A stretch of DNA of 64,000 nt from Bog-473 sp963743785 (GCA_963743785.1 CAVURD010000014.1:77659-141658), one strand, 5' to 3'; shown: positions 18,092-27,268, counted from the stretch's first letter. Notes: generated by a model from the sequence alone, not told the origin. Numbers and translations are program-made.

Positions 18092-18106
18092 GTCCACCGT
18101 GTGGAC
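18092..18106. promoter_or_regulatory. Palindrome GTCCAC-CGT-GTGGAC in the LLM/sua5 divergent promoter
   Basis: This perfect 6-bp inverted repeat with a 3-base centre is just upstream of the LLM start and about 75 bases before sua5. It has the form of a small repressor site. The cognate regulator is unknown. Confidence 0.35.
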
Positions 18107-18182
18107 CTTACGGCAACGTCACCGCCGCGGGCATCGACTCACCACATCATCGGCCATACTGCATCGGACCTGGGAGAACGCC

Positions 18183-18815
18183 GTGGTGACGCTGCACCAA
18201 GATGACGATGACGCGCTGGACGCCACGGCAGCCGCCCTGCGCGCCGGCGGCGTGGTCATCATCCCGACCGACACGGTCTACGGGTTGGCCGCGCTCCCCT
18301 CACACGAGGTCGCCGTGCGGGCGATCTACCTGGCCAAAGGCCGACCCGAGGGGATGCATCTCCCGGTCCTGGTCGCGTCCCTGGCGCAGGCGCGCCGGCT
18401 CGGCCTCGAGCTGACCGGCGCCGCCGAGGCGCTGGCCGATCGGTGGTGGCCGGGGCCGCTCACCATGGTGTTCGGATTCTCCCCCCGTTCGGACCCGCCG
18501 CCGTGGCTGGCCGGCCGGGACGAAGTGGCCGTCCGGGTCCCCCGGCACCCCTTCCTGCTGGCCCTGCTGGAGTCGGTGGGCGCGTTGGTGGTCACCAGCG
18601 CGAACCCGCACGGCGCAACGACCCCGGCCACCGCGGGTGCGGCGGCGGACCTCCTCGGCCAGCGGGTGGACCTCGTCATCGACGGCGGCGCCCTCGACGG
18701 TGATCCTTCGACCCTGGTCAACGTGCGGCACGGGCACTACGGCATCGAGCGGGAGGGAGCGCTCCCGGCGGCCGCCATCGAGGCCACGCTGGCCGAAGCC
18801 ACGAGGGCCCCATGA
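18183..18815 (+). CDS. tsaC: Threonylcarbamoyl-AMP synthase (Sua5/YrdC/TsaC)
   Basis: This 210-residue YrdC-domain protein has IIPTDTVYGLAALP, LAKGRPEGMHLPVLV, RWWPGPLTMVF and VVTSANPHGATTPAT, the conserved nucleotide/threonine-binding segments. It makes threonylcarbamoyl-AMP from threonine, bicarbonate and ATP for the t6A37 modification of tRNA. The start is a tandem GTG GTG at 18183/18186 with GGGAGAA before it. The stop overlaps tsaD by 4 bases, so the two t6A genes form an operon. Confidence 0.93.
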   Translation: MVTLHQDDDDALDATAAALRAGGVVIIPTDTVYGLAALPSHEVAVRAIYLAKGRPEGMHLPVLVASLAQARRLGLELTGAAEALADRWWPGPLTMVFGFSPRSDPPPWLAGRDEVAVRVPRHPFLLALLESVGALVVTSANPHGATTPATAGAAADLLGQRVDLVIDGGALDGDPSTLVNVRHGHYGIEREGALPAAAIEATLAEATRAP

Positions 18816-19810
18816 GCGGCCTGATCCTGGCCGTCGAGACCTCGTGCGATGAGACGGCGGCGGCCGTGATCGATGACGCCTTGGAGGTGCGTTCGTCGGT
18901 GGTGGCCAGCCAGATCGACCTCCATGCCCCCTTCGGGGGGGTGGTGCCCGAACTGGCCAGCCGTTCGCACCTCGAGCTCATCACGACGATCGTCGCCCAG
19001 GCCCTGACCGAGGCCGACGCCTCCGGGGCCGACCTCAGCGCCATCGCCGTGACGTCGGGTCCCGGCCTGGTCGGCGCCCTTCTGGTGGGCATCGCCGCGG
19101 CCAAGGCGCTGGCGCTGGGGTGGGGCGTTCCCGTGGTGGGCGTCAATCATCTGGAGGGCCACCTGGCCAGCGTGTACCTGGCCCGGCGCGACGTCCCCTT
19201 CCCGCATACCGCCCTTCTGGTCTCGGGTGGACACTGCATGCTGACCCGCACGGCGCGCCCGGGTTCCTACACCTTGCTCGGCGAGACGGTGGACGACTCC
19301 ATCGGCGAGGCCTACGACAAGGTGGCGCGCTACCTGGGGTTGGGCTATCCGGGCGGACCCGTCCTCGATCGACTGGCCGAATCGGGGGTGGACAACCTCG
19401 GCTTTCCCCGCCCGATGTTGCAGGATGGCTATGACTTCTCCTTCTCCGGGTTGAAGACGGCGGTCGTCAACTACGTTCGCCAACATCCCGATTTCGTCCT
19501 GGCCGACGTGGCGGCATCGTTCGTGGCGGCCTGCATGGACGTCCTCTGCACGAAGATCCGTCGGGCTCTCGAGGAGTTCGGGGACGAGGCGGTGGCCGTG
19601 GTCGGCGGCGTGGCCGCCAGCCCCATCCTCCGTCAGCGGGCCCAGGCCGTGGCCGATGAGTTCGGCAGCGCGCTGTTGATCCCACCGCAGTCACTGGCCA
19701 CCGACAACGCCGCCATGATCGGCATCGCCGGCTGGCAGAAGTTCACCGCCCACGGTGGAAGTGATCCGCGGTTTGGCCCTGAACCGGACCTACGCCTCGT
19801 CTACTCCTAG
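18812..19810 (+). CDS. tsaD: tRNA N6-adenosine threonylcarbamoyltransferase TsaD
   Basis: This 332-residue Kae1/TsaD protein starts ILAVETSCDETAAAVIDD. It has the metal-binding HxxxH in VNHLEGHLAS (His113/His117), nucleotide motifs LVSGGHCML and VVGGVAAS, and the ending PPQSLATDNAAMIGIAG. With TsaB and TsaE it transfers the threonylcarbamoyl group from threonylcarbamoyl-AMP to A37 of ANN-decoding tRNAs. Its ATG overlaps the tsaC stop. It converges on a small membrane protein gene, overlapping by 4 bases. Confidence 0.95.
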   Translation: MSGLILAVETSCDETAAAVIDDALEVRSSVVASQIDLHAPFGGVVPELASRSHLELITTIVAQALTEADASGADLSAIAVTSGPGLVGALLVGIAAAKALALGWGVPVVGVNHLEGHLASVYLARRDVPFPHTALLVSGGHCMLTRTARPGSYTLLGETVDDSIGEAYDKVARYLGLGYPGGPVLDRLAESGVDNLGFPRPMLQDGYDFSFSGLKTAVVNYVRQHPDFVLADVAASFVAACMDVLCTKIRRALEEFGDEAVAVVGGVAASPILRQRAQAVADEFGSALLIPPQSLATDNAAMIGIAGWQKFTAHGGSDPRFGPEPDLRLVYS

Positions 19811-20121
19811 TGGGGTGCGACGCCGGGTGGCGTCAGCGGTGCGCCGGCGTCCGTTTGTTGCGGGTGCGGCGGCCGAAACCGATGCGAGGACAGGTCAAGG
19901 AGCACCCCCGCCGCCACGACGATCCAACCGAAGCCGCGGACGCCCTGGACCGGTGCGTACACCAACGCGTAGAAGAGGGTCGTGTAGGGCAGGAGGAGGA
20001 ATCCGATGATGCCCTCCCAGCCCGAGCTGAAGGCGACGGTCAGCCGATCGGTGAAGAGGTAGAGGAGAGCCAGGGCGAAGCGCGGAGAGATCCAGGCGAC
20101 CAGCGCCAGAAGACAACCCAT
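19807..20121 (-). CDS. Small conserved membrane protein
   Basis: This 104-residue protein begins MGCLLALVAWISPRFALALLYLFTDR and has three hydrophobic segments (about 3-22, 38-55 and 62-80) before a hydrophilic, proline-rich tail. The same kind of short protein occurs widely in actinobacteria as a conserved hypothetical. GAGGAG lies 8 bases before the start, which supports ATG 20121. It lies downstream of the formate-THF ligase gene with a 44-base gap. Function unknown. Confidence 0.75.
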   Translation of the reverse strand: MGCLLALVAWISPRFALALLYLFTDRLTVAFSSGWEGIIGFLLLPYTTLFYALVYAPVQGVRGFGWIVVAAGVLLDLSSHRFRPPHPQQTDAGAPLTPPGVAPH

Positions 20122-20165
20122 GTCCTGCTCCTCTCGTGACCCACGACAATGTACCCAACCCGTGG

Positions 20166-21863
20166 TCAGTACAGGCCGACGACGTTTCCCTGCTCGTCGA
20201 TGTCGATCCGTTCCGCGGCGGGACTCGACGACAGGCCCGGCATGGTGCGCATGTCGCCGCAGACCAGATAGACGAAGCCGGCTCCGACGTTCGCCCGGGC
20301 TTCCCGGACCGGGAGACGCCAACCCGTCGGCGCGCCCTTGAGGAGTGGGTCCGAGGAGATCGAAAGGTGCGTCTTGGCGATGCACACGGGCAGCGAGCCA
20401 AAGCCGGCCCGCTCGTAGGTCTCCAGTTGGCGCGCCGCCGTGGGGAGGAAGTCCACCCCGTCGGCGCCGTAGACCTGCGTGGCGATGGTCTCGACCTTCT
20501 GTCGCAGTGTGAGCCCCGATTCGTAGAGCATGCGGAAATCGCTCGGCTCGTCGGCCGCCTCGACGATGGCCTCGGCCAATTCCACCGCCCCCCGGCCACC
20601 GTCGGCAAAGTGTGTGCACACGGCGGCCCGGACACCGACCGACGCCGCGATCTCCCGGATGGCCTCATGCTCGGAGGGGAAGTCCTCGGGGAAGGCATTG
20701 ATGGCCACGACCGGGGTGACACCGTGGAGCCGGACGATGTCCAGGTGCTTCAGCAGATTGGCCGCCCCCTGGTGCACCTCCTCGGGATTCTCCGCCAGCA
20801 TGGCGGCGGGGAGCGGGCGACCGGCCCGCACGCTGTGGCGCCCCGAGTGGAGCTTGAGGGCCCGCACGGTGGCGACCACCACGGCGGCATCGGGAACCAG
20901 GCCCGAGGCCCGGCACTTGATGTTGAAGAATCGCTCGGCCCCCATGTCGGCGCCGAACCCGGCCTCGGTCACCAGATACTCCCCGGAGTGAATGCCGATG
21001 AGGTCGGCGATGATCGAAGAGTTGCCGTGGGCGATGTTGCCGAAGGGGCCGGCGTGCACGAGCACCGGGGTGTTCTCGATGGTCTGGAGCAGGTTGGGTT
21101 TCAGCGCCTCGCGCATCATGACCGTCATGGCGCCGGCGGCCTTGAGCTGTTCGGCCGTCACCGGCTCACCGGTCGCGGTGTAGCCCACGACAATCCGGCC
21201 GAAGCGCGCCCGCAGGTCCTGCAACGACGTGGCCAGTGCGAGGATGGCCATGACCTCGGAGGCGGCGGTGATGTCGAAGCCGGACTCCCGCGGCGTGCCG
21301 TCCTCACGCGTTCCCAGTCCGCCCACGACGTTCCGGAGCGATCGGTCGTTGACGTCGAGCACGCGTCGCCAGGTGATGCTGTGCGGGTCGAGCCCCAGCG
21401 CGTTGCCGTGGTGGATGTGGTTGTCGACCATGGCCGCCAGGAGGTTGTTGGCGGCCGTCACGGCGTGGAGGTCGCCGGTGAGGTGCAGGTTGAGGGTCTC
21501 GAACGGAACCACCTGGCTGTAGCCACCCCCGGCCGCCCCACCCTTGATGCCGAACGTGGGGCCCATGGAAGCCTGGCGGATGGCGATGGTCGCCTGCTTG
21601 CCGATGAGAGCCAGGGCCTGGCCCAGGCCGATGGTCGTGGTCGTCTTGCCTTCGCCCAGGGGTGTCGGGGTGATGGCCGTGACGACGACATACCGGGCCG
21701 TGGGCCGATCGGCCAACTCCGACACCGCGTCGAGGCTGATCTTGGCCACGTGCGCCCCGTAATGCTCGAGGAGCTCCGGTGGCAGGCCCATCTGGCCGGC
21801 GATCTCCACGATCGGGCGCAGCGAGGCTTGGCGAGCGATCTCCAGCGCCGAAACAGCGGTCAC
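20166..21863 (-). CDS. fhs: Formate--tetrahydrofolate ligase
   Basis: This 565-residue protein has the P-loop TPLGEGKTTTTIGLGQAL (about residues 67-84), SMGPTFGIKGGAAGGGYSQV, TGDLHAVTAANNLLAAM and EAGFGADMGAERFF, all FTHFS hallmarks. It makes 10-formyl-THF from formate, ATP and THF, feeding purine synthesis and serine/one-carbon flux. GTG 21863 is chosen because GAGGTG lies in front and the length then matches the family (about 557); the open frame continues 67 codons upstream without homology. It is divergent from the secreted protein gene across 237 bases. Confidence 0.95.
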   Translation of the reverse strand: MTAVSALEIARQASLRPIVEIAGQMGLPPELLEHYGAHVAKISLDAVSELADRPTARYVVVTAITPTPLGEGKTTTTIGLGQALALIGKQATIAIRQASMGPTFGIKGGAAGGGYSQVVPFETLNLHLTGDLHAVTAANNLLAAMVDNHIHHGNALGLDPHSITWRRVLDVNDRSLRNVVGGLGTREDGTPRESGFDITAASEVMAILALATSLQDLRARFGRIVVGYTATGEPVTAEQLKAAGAMTVMMREALKPNLLQTIENTPVLVHAGPFGNIAHGNSSIIADLIGIHSGEYLVTEAGFGADMGAERFFNIKCRASGLVPDAAVVVATVRALKLHSGRHSVRAGRPLPAAMLAENPEEVHQGAANLLKHLDIVRLHGVTPVVAINAFPEDFPSEHEAIREIAASVGVRAAVCTHFADGGRGAVELAEAIVEAADEPSDFRMLYESGLTLRQKVETIATQVYGADGVDFLPTAARQLETYERAGFGSLPVCIAKTHLSISSDPLLKGAPTGWRLPVREARANVGAGFVYLVCGDMRTMPGLSSSPAAERIDIDEQGNVVGLY

Positions 21864-22088
21864 GTCATCACCTCGATGATGGGACCGATGGGGTGCCCGC
21901 CGGCGGGCACGCCGGTGGGCCCGCCGCAGAAGAATGTCCCGGAGGTGCGATTCATCTCGTGCATCATGCCTCGTCCCGCCGATTGACAGAGCAGCCGGAA
22001 CACTCTGACCGTTTGCCACAGGCACCGTCACGTCCGTGGGCAGGGTGGCGGCGGCGGTGGTCATCAGGGCCGTGCGGGTGCACGTGGG

Positions 22089-22100
22089 TAACGTGATCGC
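22089..22100 (+). promoter_or_regulatory. Probable -10 element of a leaderless transcript
   Basis: TAACGT (22089-22094) sits six bases before ATG 22101, with no ribosome site between. The spacing matches the leaderless TAnnnT arrangement also seen at cysS (6 bases) and at the 41.5 kb antitoxin gene (6 bases). The rest of 21864-22088 holds only the fhs upstream region. Confidence 0.35.
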
Positions 22101-24242
22101 ATGGGGGACAAGGGACGAGGGGGCGCGGGTATACCGGCCCTTCGAGCCGTCACCAGACTCGCCGCACTCGGCTCGCTCGCTGCGCTGGTCGCGCTGGTCG
22201 GCCTGGTCGCCCCGGCTCCGCTGGCCGGGTCAGCGGCCGAGGCCATCTCGTCGACGGCGTACACCTGCACGTTCAATGTCTCGACCGACGCCATCACGGG
22301 GGCCTACGGCACGGCTTCGGCCATCGGGTGGGCGGGCAACGCCCAAGGCGTCACCACCTGTCTGGGTGGCGCGTTCTACGTGCAAGACGGCATCAACCGA
22401 GCCTTCGGATTCGGTATCTACTCCGGCAGTCCCACCACCTGGGCCGACGCCGAGGGGTACCTCCCCGCCCAGATCACCACCTTCGGGTACCGGGGGGCCA
22501 CGGTGGCCATCACCGAGTTTGCCGACCAGGTCGTGCTCGGGGGTAACGCCTACGTCGCCGTCTACAGCCGGGTGGAGGTCACCAACTCCACCAACCGTGC
22601 CGTCTCCGCCGATCCCCGGCCGTCGCCCGGCCTGATCCCCCTCGCCACGGGACCCACCAGCGTCAGGCCGCACAGCTCGGTCGCCCATGACTACGTCCTG
22701 GCCGTCGATCGCTTCGGGAATGCCTATCCATGGCCGTCGGCCCAATCACTGCTCGCTGCGGGCGGATTCAACCAACACTTCGCCCACATGCGGGCCTTCT
22801 GGAACGGTCAACTGGCCCAGATCGCCGGCGTGCGCGTTCCCGATGCTCGACTCGACGACGCCTATCGAAGTGGGTTCATCTCCACGCAGATCGCCCGAAG
22901 TGGGAACGATTTGAACACGGGCGTCAATGGTTACGGCGCTGAATTCAGCCATGACGTCATCGGGATTCTGGCCAACCTCTTTACCCAGGGCGACTACGAG
23001 AACGCCCAGGCTCTGCTCCTCGAGGCCCAACACGTGGTGGGTGCTCAAGGTCAGTACGAGGACGGGATCTGGACGTACTCGTGGCCGTGGGCCCTCTACC
23101 TGATGAAGACCGGAGACCTCACCTTCGTCAAGGCGAATTTCTCCACGCCCGGCCCGGCCGGCGCGACCCAGCCGAGCATCGAACAAACGGCCCACGCCAT
23201 TGCGGCCGATCGCACAGGTCCCGACGGGATCATGGGCGTGACCAACGACATCGACTCCGACGGCTACTGGACGGTCGATGACTACGAGGCGCTGATGGGT
23301 CTGGCCGCCTTCCGCTATCTGGCTCAACAGGTGGGGAACATCGGAGAAGAGCAGTGGGCCACCAGCCAATACGACAGCCTCCTGACGTCGACCAACCAAG
23401 TTCTCTCCGCCACGATCAAGCAGTATCACCTCTCCTACATCCCCTGTTCCATGGTCCAACCCAATACGGCGAACCGATGCAAGAACCCGCAGGACGCAAA
23501 CTGGGCGGCTCCCATGCTCTTCGGTCGATGGGCCTGGGACGCCCCGCTCTTCGGCGCGCCGGTCTCCGGGCCGGGGATCACCCTCATCAATGCGACGTAT
23601 GCCTACGGGTTCGACCGTCTCAAGGGCCTGCTTCCGGCCGACACCTTCGGCGGCTATCCGTCGGACTTCTATTCGACCGCTTACAATGCGGGCTACGGCA
23701 GCTGGGGGCTGGCCAGCTCGGCCTATCGCGACCAGGGCATCGTGAGCTATGAGTTCATGATCACCAACAGCCAGAGCGGACCGTACTCCTGGTGGGAGAG
23801 CGCGTCGGCGCCGTCGTCGACGTCGCCGTGGGTGGGCCGCCACCCGGCGTCGGGTCAGGGGTCCTCGCCTCACGCTTGGGGCATGGCGAATGCCAACAAG
23901 GTCCTGCTGGACTCGCTAGTGGCTCAAGAATCCAACGGCGACCTGATGGTGGGCCGAGGCGTGCCGGACGGCTGGGTTTCCGCCGGAGGGACCGTGTCGG
24001 TGAGCAACTTCCCCACCACCGACGGCCACAGGCTTGGAGCCACCATCTCGCCGCGCCATGGTTCGGTGACACTGACGCTCAGTGGCGCTGCCCCGACCGG
24101 AGCGGTGCTGTTCGAACTGCCCGCGTTCGTCAACAACATCGCCGCCACCAGTTCCGGCAGCATCGACCAGAAGACCGGGACCGTACGGGTGGCGAGCGGC
24201 GTGCGGCGGGTGACCGTTCGTCTGCGTCACACCCCCTCGTGA
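22101..24242 (+). CDS. Secreted six-hairpin glycosidase-like protein
   Basis: This 713-residue exported protein has a basic N-terminus, a hydrophobic signal segment (about residues 19-46) and a likely cleavage after GSAAEA. The N-terminal third looks like a beta-sandwich. Residues ~240-560 contain repeated helix pairs typical of (alpha/alpha)6 toroid glycosidases: FWNGQLAQIAGVRVPDARLDDAYRSG and ALLLEAQHVVGAQGQYEDGIWTYSWPWALYLMK. A segment DIDSDGYWTVDDYEALMGL has acidic residues that could be catalytic or Ca-binding. A C-terminal beta domain follows. I recognise the fold class, not a named GH family. A role in extracellular polysaccharide processing is inferred. Confidence 0.65.
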   Translation: MGDKGRGGAGIPALRAVTRLAALGSLAALVALVGLVAPAPLAGSAAEAISSTAYTCTFNVSTDAITGAYGTASAIGWAGNAQGVTTCLGGAFYVQDGINRAFGFGIYSGSPTTWADAEGYLPAQITTFGYRGATVAITEFADQVVLGGNAYVAVYSRVEVTNSTNRAVSADPRPSPGLIPLATGPTSVRPHSSVAHDYVLAVDRFGNAYPWPSAQSLLAAGGFNQHFAHMRAFWNGQLAQIAGVRVPDARLDDAYRSGFISTQIARSGNDLNTGVNGYGAEFSHDVIGILANLFTQGDYENAQALLLEAQHVVGAQGQYEDGIWTYSWPWALYLMKTGDLTFVKANFSTPGPAGATQPSIEQTAHAIAADRTGPDGIMGVTNDIDSDGYWTVDDYEALMGLAAFRYLAQQVGNIGEEQWATSQYDSLLTSTNQVLSATIKQYHLSYIPCSMVQPNTANRCKNPQDANWAAPMLFGRWAWDAPLFGAPVSGPGITLINATYAYGFDRLKGLLPADTFGGYPSDFYSTAYNAGYGSWGLASSAYRDQGIVSYEFMITNSQSGPYSWWESASAPSSTSPWVGRHPASGQGSSPHAWGMANANKVLLDSLVAQESNGDLMVGRGVPDGWVSAGGTVSVSNFPTTDGHRLGATISPRHGSVTLTLSGAAPTGAVLFELPAFVNNIAATSSGSIDQKTGTVRVASGVRRVTVRLRHTPS

Positions 24243-24275
24243 AAGAGAGAACCCGACCACCCTGCAAGGAGTGCC

Positions 24276-24698
24276 GTGACCGCTGAAGCCAACAAGGAGA
24301 TCGTCCGCCAGTTCTGGAACACACTGTACGAGCGGGACTGGGACGGCATCGCCCGCTACTTCGTCGAGGACAGCGAATACACCGACGTTCCCTCGCCGGC
24401 CGAGGACGTGGCGCGGGGCCCCGACCTCATCGTGGCCCGACTGCGGCTCGGGCTCGAGCGCATCTCGGGCTACGAGCACGAACTGCGGCTGATGGTGGCC
24501 GAGGGCGACGCGGTGGTGACCGAGCACGCCGAGACGTGGCACTGGCATACGGGCGAACAGGTGACGCTGCCCTTCGTCTCGGTCCATGAGCTGCGCGACG
24601 GGTCGATCATCCGCTGGTGGGACTACTGGGACCTGCAGACGCTGATGAACGCGGCGCCGGCGTGGTGGATAGAGCACATCATGCAGGGCTACAGCTGA
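24276..24698 (+). CDS. Limonene-1,2-epoxide hydrolase/SnoaL-like (NTF2 fold) protein
   Basis: This 140-residue cone-fold protein has the NTF2-like start NKEIVRQFWNTLYERDWDGIARYFVEDSEY and ends with RDGSIIRWWDYWDLQTLMNA. The Asp/Arg/Asp pattern (ARLRLGL, WWDYWD) resembles limonene epoxide hydrolase, which opens epoxides without a covalent intermediate. It starts at GTG 24276 with a clear AAGGAG 4 bases upstream. It could instead be a polyketide-cyclase-like SnoaL protein. It lies 33 bases downstream of the secreted protein and converges on an SDR gene. Confidence 0.78.
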   Translation: MTAEANKEIVRQFWNTLYERDWDGIARYFVEDSEYTDVPSPAEDVARGPDLIVARLRLGLERISGYEHELRLMVAEGDAVVTEHAETWHWHTGEQVTLPFVSVHELRDGSIIRWWDYWDLQTLMNAAPAWWIEHIMQGYS

Positions 24699-24729
24699 GA
24701 ATCCGAGCGCGCCTCCGGCCTTCGCCCGG

Positions 24730-25560
24730 TCAGCCTTCGAGGTTCTGAACCGTATCGACCATCGACTGCCCGGTGAGCTGGAACATGGTCTCGTCGTCGG
24801 ACTGGCGCCACAGGTCGAGCAGACCGACCGAAAGTGGGTCGCATCCGTACCGCATCGGCCCGGTGTCATTGAGAATGGCCTCGACGATCAGTGCCGCGGC
24901 GTCAGCCGGCGGTGCCACCTGTGGGTCGGCCATTTCCCGGCGCAGGCTGGCCGCCACTTCAGCCAAGGGCCGGTACCGCTCGAAGCGAGCGGCCACCGGT
25001 TCGCTCTTGCTCAATTGGAACATGTCGGTGTCGATGGGACCGGGGAGGATCTCCACCACGCGAATGCCCGACGGGGCCACCTCGACGCGGAGACTGTCCC
25101 CAAAGGCCGAGACGGCAGCCTTGCTGGCGCGGTAGGTCGAATAGAAGGGGACACTGGCCAGGATCGACGAGGAAGACACATTGCAGACAACAGCCGGTCG
25201 ATGAGCCCGCAAGGTTGGGATGGCCGCCATGGTGACGCCAACCAGCCCCACCACGTTTGTCTCGAACACCCTGCGCCAGTCATCCAGGTCGCTGTGCTCG
25301 ACCGGCAGGTAGTCGGAGTCGATGCCGGCATTGTTCACCAGCACGCGGAGATCGCCCGGTATCTCATAGGTGGTGGGGTCGGTCACGTCCAAGCGGCGGA
25401 CGGTGAGGCGCCCGGTCGTCTCGCCCGGCAGGTCGGCCCCTTGCTCGGGATTGCGCATTGTCGCCACCGTCTCGAAGCCACGGTTCGCCAGCGCGATGGC
25501 GATCGCTCTTCCGATACCCCTGCTGGCCCCGGTGACGAGCGCGCTGCCTCCAACTTCCAT
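24730..25560 (-). CDS. Short-chain dehydrogenase/reductase (SDR)
   Basis: This 276-residue classical SDR has the cofactor motif VTGASRGIGRAIAIAL, the structural motif LVNNAGI, the catalytic serine in VCNVSSSSI and the YRASK catalytic Tyr/Lys. The arginine in TMRNPEQ after strand 2 suggests NADP(H). The C-terminal stretch is extended, as in three-oxoacyl or retinol-type SDRs; substrate unknown. It lies on the minus strand 68 bases downstream of the mycothiol-transferase-like gene. Confidence 0.9.
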   Translation of the reverse strand: MEVGGSALVTGASRGIGRAIAIALANRGFETVATMRNPEQGADLPGETTGRLTVRRLDVTDPTTYEIPGDLRVLVNNAGIDSDYLPVEHSDLDDWRRVFETNVVGLVGVTMAAIPTLRAHRPAVVCNVSSSSILASVPFYSTYRASKAAVSAFGDSLRVEVAPSGIRVVEILPGPIDTDMFQLSKSEPVAARFERYRPLAEVAASLRREMADPQVAPPADAAALIVEAILNDTGPMRYGCDPLSVGLLDLWRQSDDETMFQLTGQSMVDTVQNLEG

Positions 25561-25628
25561 GTTCCGCTCCTTCGCCCACGATGGTGACCGAGAACTTGGA
25601 ATCCCCGATGGACTCCGTCGTCACCTTG

Positions 25629-26313
25629 TCACATTGCGGGCGGCCCGACCGGCCGACGAGCGTGACCGTTCACGACCCCGACGAATCGATCGCTCAGGTC
25701 ACCCCGCAATCGTCCGGCCGGCAACTTTCGGCCGCACAAGACGAGCGCCAGATCCTGGGCTTGCCCCACCACCGGGTCCCCGGACCCGAACGACCACGCC
25801 ATGTCGTCGGCCCGCAGCGCGATCTCGCCCAGATCGGCGCCGAAGTACTTGGCGGTCTTCGGTTGCGAAATGGAACCGAGGACGATGCGCAGGCGCTCCT
25901 TCGGGGACCTTCCGGTCGATGCCGAGGGCCACGGTGATGTCCAGGCCGTGGATGACATCGTGCACCAGCGCACCCTCGAGTCCGCCGCCCGGCGGCCGCC
26001 ACGGATTCTGCGCATTGTCGGCCAGCGCCGCCACGAGCTCGCCTGTCGGCATCGTGGCATCGCGATGGGCGCACCGGTCCGCCATGCGGTTGAAGCGTCC
26101 CCGGTCCTTGAGGACTTCGAGCACAAATCGTCGGGTCGAATATCGAAAGGGCATGGTCATGTGGGCCACCACTTCGCGTACCCTCCACCCGGCGCACAGC
26201 GACTGAGCATCCCAGGCATCTGGCGACAAACCGCCCAATACCTCCGCCAGTTCGGTTCGTTCGGCGGCGATCTCATCCATCAGCGGGGCGTTGTCGACCT
26301 GTCGGGATCTCAT
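25629..26313 (-). CDS. TIGR03083/maleylpyruvate-isomerase-type (DinB-like) protein, one frameshift
   Basis: The N-terminal half has the MDMPI_N/TIGR03083 pattern: IAAERTELAEVLGGLSPDAWDAQSLCAGWRVREVVAHM, and HDVIHGLDITVALG with metal-ligand histidines. Near 25905 a run of four C appears one base too long; after it PKERLRIVLGSISQPKTAKYF continues in the next frame to a stop at 25629. Corrected length is about 227 residues. Relatives are mycothiol-dependent transferases or maleylpyruvate isomerases in actinobacteria. The start at 26313 overlaps the ArsR-SRPBCC stop by 4 bases, so the genes are coupled. Confidence 0.75.
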
Positions 26314-27125
26314 TGCTCGGAACCTCCGGAAATCGTCACCAGGTACGCACCAAAACGGTCAAGCGACGTCAAGAAGCCAGCTTGTGCCTCGGGACTTCGC
26401 ATGGGATCGGGCACGTTGGTCTGGCGGATGTGGATCTCCGTGCCGCCCTCGCCCAGGTCGACGAATGTCGACGTCGTCGTCATGCCGGAGTCCGGATCGG
26501 TCCACACAATTCGCTCGGGCTCGACGATCTCCACGTAGGTCGCCCGCATCGCATACTGACTGCCATCGGCGTCGTTGACCATCACGGTCTCGAAGGCTCC
26601 CCCCGGATGCGCCTCGACCTTGATGTTCTCGCGGGGCGTGCTGACACCCGACGGTCCCCAGAAGTGGGTCAGATGGTCCGGGTCGATCATGCACCGAAAG
26701 ACCAGCTCTCTCGGAGCAGCAAAGACGCGGTTGAAGTTCAGCTCAGCCTTGGTCGTGTCGTCACTCATGATCATTTCCCTTCTGTCTCGCTGAGGTCGGC
26801 GTTGGATGTCGCGCAGGTGCGCATCCAACTTGTCGAACCGCTCGGTCCAGATCCGTCGACTCTCTTCGATCCAGTCGACGGCGGCGTCGAGGGCTTCGCG
26901 CTCGAGGTGACAGGGTCGGAACTGGGCGCGCCGAGACCGCGTGATGAGCCCGCAACGTTCGAGCACTTTGAGATGCTTCGAGATTCCCGGCAGGGTCATA
27001 TCGAACGGCTCCGCCAGGTCGTTCACCGTGGCGTCCCCCGTGGCCAGGCGGGCGACGATCGCCCGCCGGGTCGGGTCGGCCAACGCGGTAAACGTGGCGT
27101 CGAGCCGGTCCTCCACCACCGTCAT
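26310..27125 (-). CDS. ArsR-type HTH regulator fused to a SRPBCC/AHSA1 domain
   Basis: One uninterrupted frame encodes 271 residues. Residues 1-105 form an ArsR winged helix (ATFTALADPTRRAIVARLATGDATVNDLAEPF; PGISKHLKVLERCGLI). After the linker RDIQRRPQRDRREMIM comes an AHSA1/SRPBCC domain (NFNRVFAAPRELVFRCMIDPDHLTHFWGPSG; GTEIHIRQTNVPD). These domains are commonly two adjacent genes, so the fusion is unusual. An AGAAGGGAAATGATC stretch with ribosome-site character precedes the ATG at 26768, so a separate SRPBCC product could also be made. Preferred start ATG 27125; an upstream ATG (27152) adds only alanine/valine repeats. A TTAACT-TGAC-AGTTAA palindrome lies upstream. Confidence 0.82.
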   Translation of the reverse strand: MTVVEDRLDATFTALADPTRRAIVARLATGDATVNDLAEPFDMTLPGISKHLKVLERCGLITRSRRAQFRPCHLEREALDAAVDWIEESRRIWTERFDKLDAHLRDIQRRPQRDRREMIMSDDTTKAELNFNRVFAAPRELVFRCMIDPDHLTHFWGPSGVSTPRENIKVEAHPGGAFETVMVNDADGSQYAMRATYVEIVEPERIVWTDPDSGMTTTSTFVDLGEGGTEIHIRQTNVPDPMRSPEAQAGFLTSLDRFGAYLVTISGGSEQ

Positions 27126-27252
27126 GGCCGCCACCGCCGCCACCGCCGCCACTCGAAGGGGTGGCTGCTCCGTCGAAGGGTGCCCCTCGCCTCCCCCCGT
27201 TTCGCCGGCACAGATGGGTCGTGTCCATCCGCTTACTTCACCATATAGTTAC

Positions 27253-27268
27253 TTAACTGTCAAGTTAA
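27253..27268. promoter_or_regulatory. Operator/promoter palindrome for the ArsR-SRPBCC operon
   Basis: TTAACT-GTCA-AGTTAA is a perfect 6-4-6 inverted repeat. On the minus strand its centre reads TTGACA (27263-27258), a consensus -35 box, so a bound repressor would block RNA polymerase. ArsR regulators bind AT-rich palindromes of this kind in their own promoter. The rest of 27269-27519 holds no gene I can support. Confidence 0.5.

Noticed and set aside
27124..27152. Tandem CCGCCA repeats near the ArsR start
   Set aside because: Only about four short units encoding Ala-Val; probably chance or a short unstable repeat without visible function.
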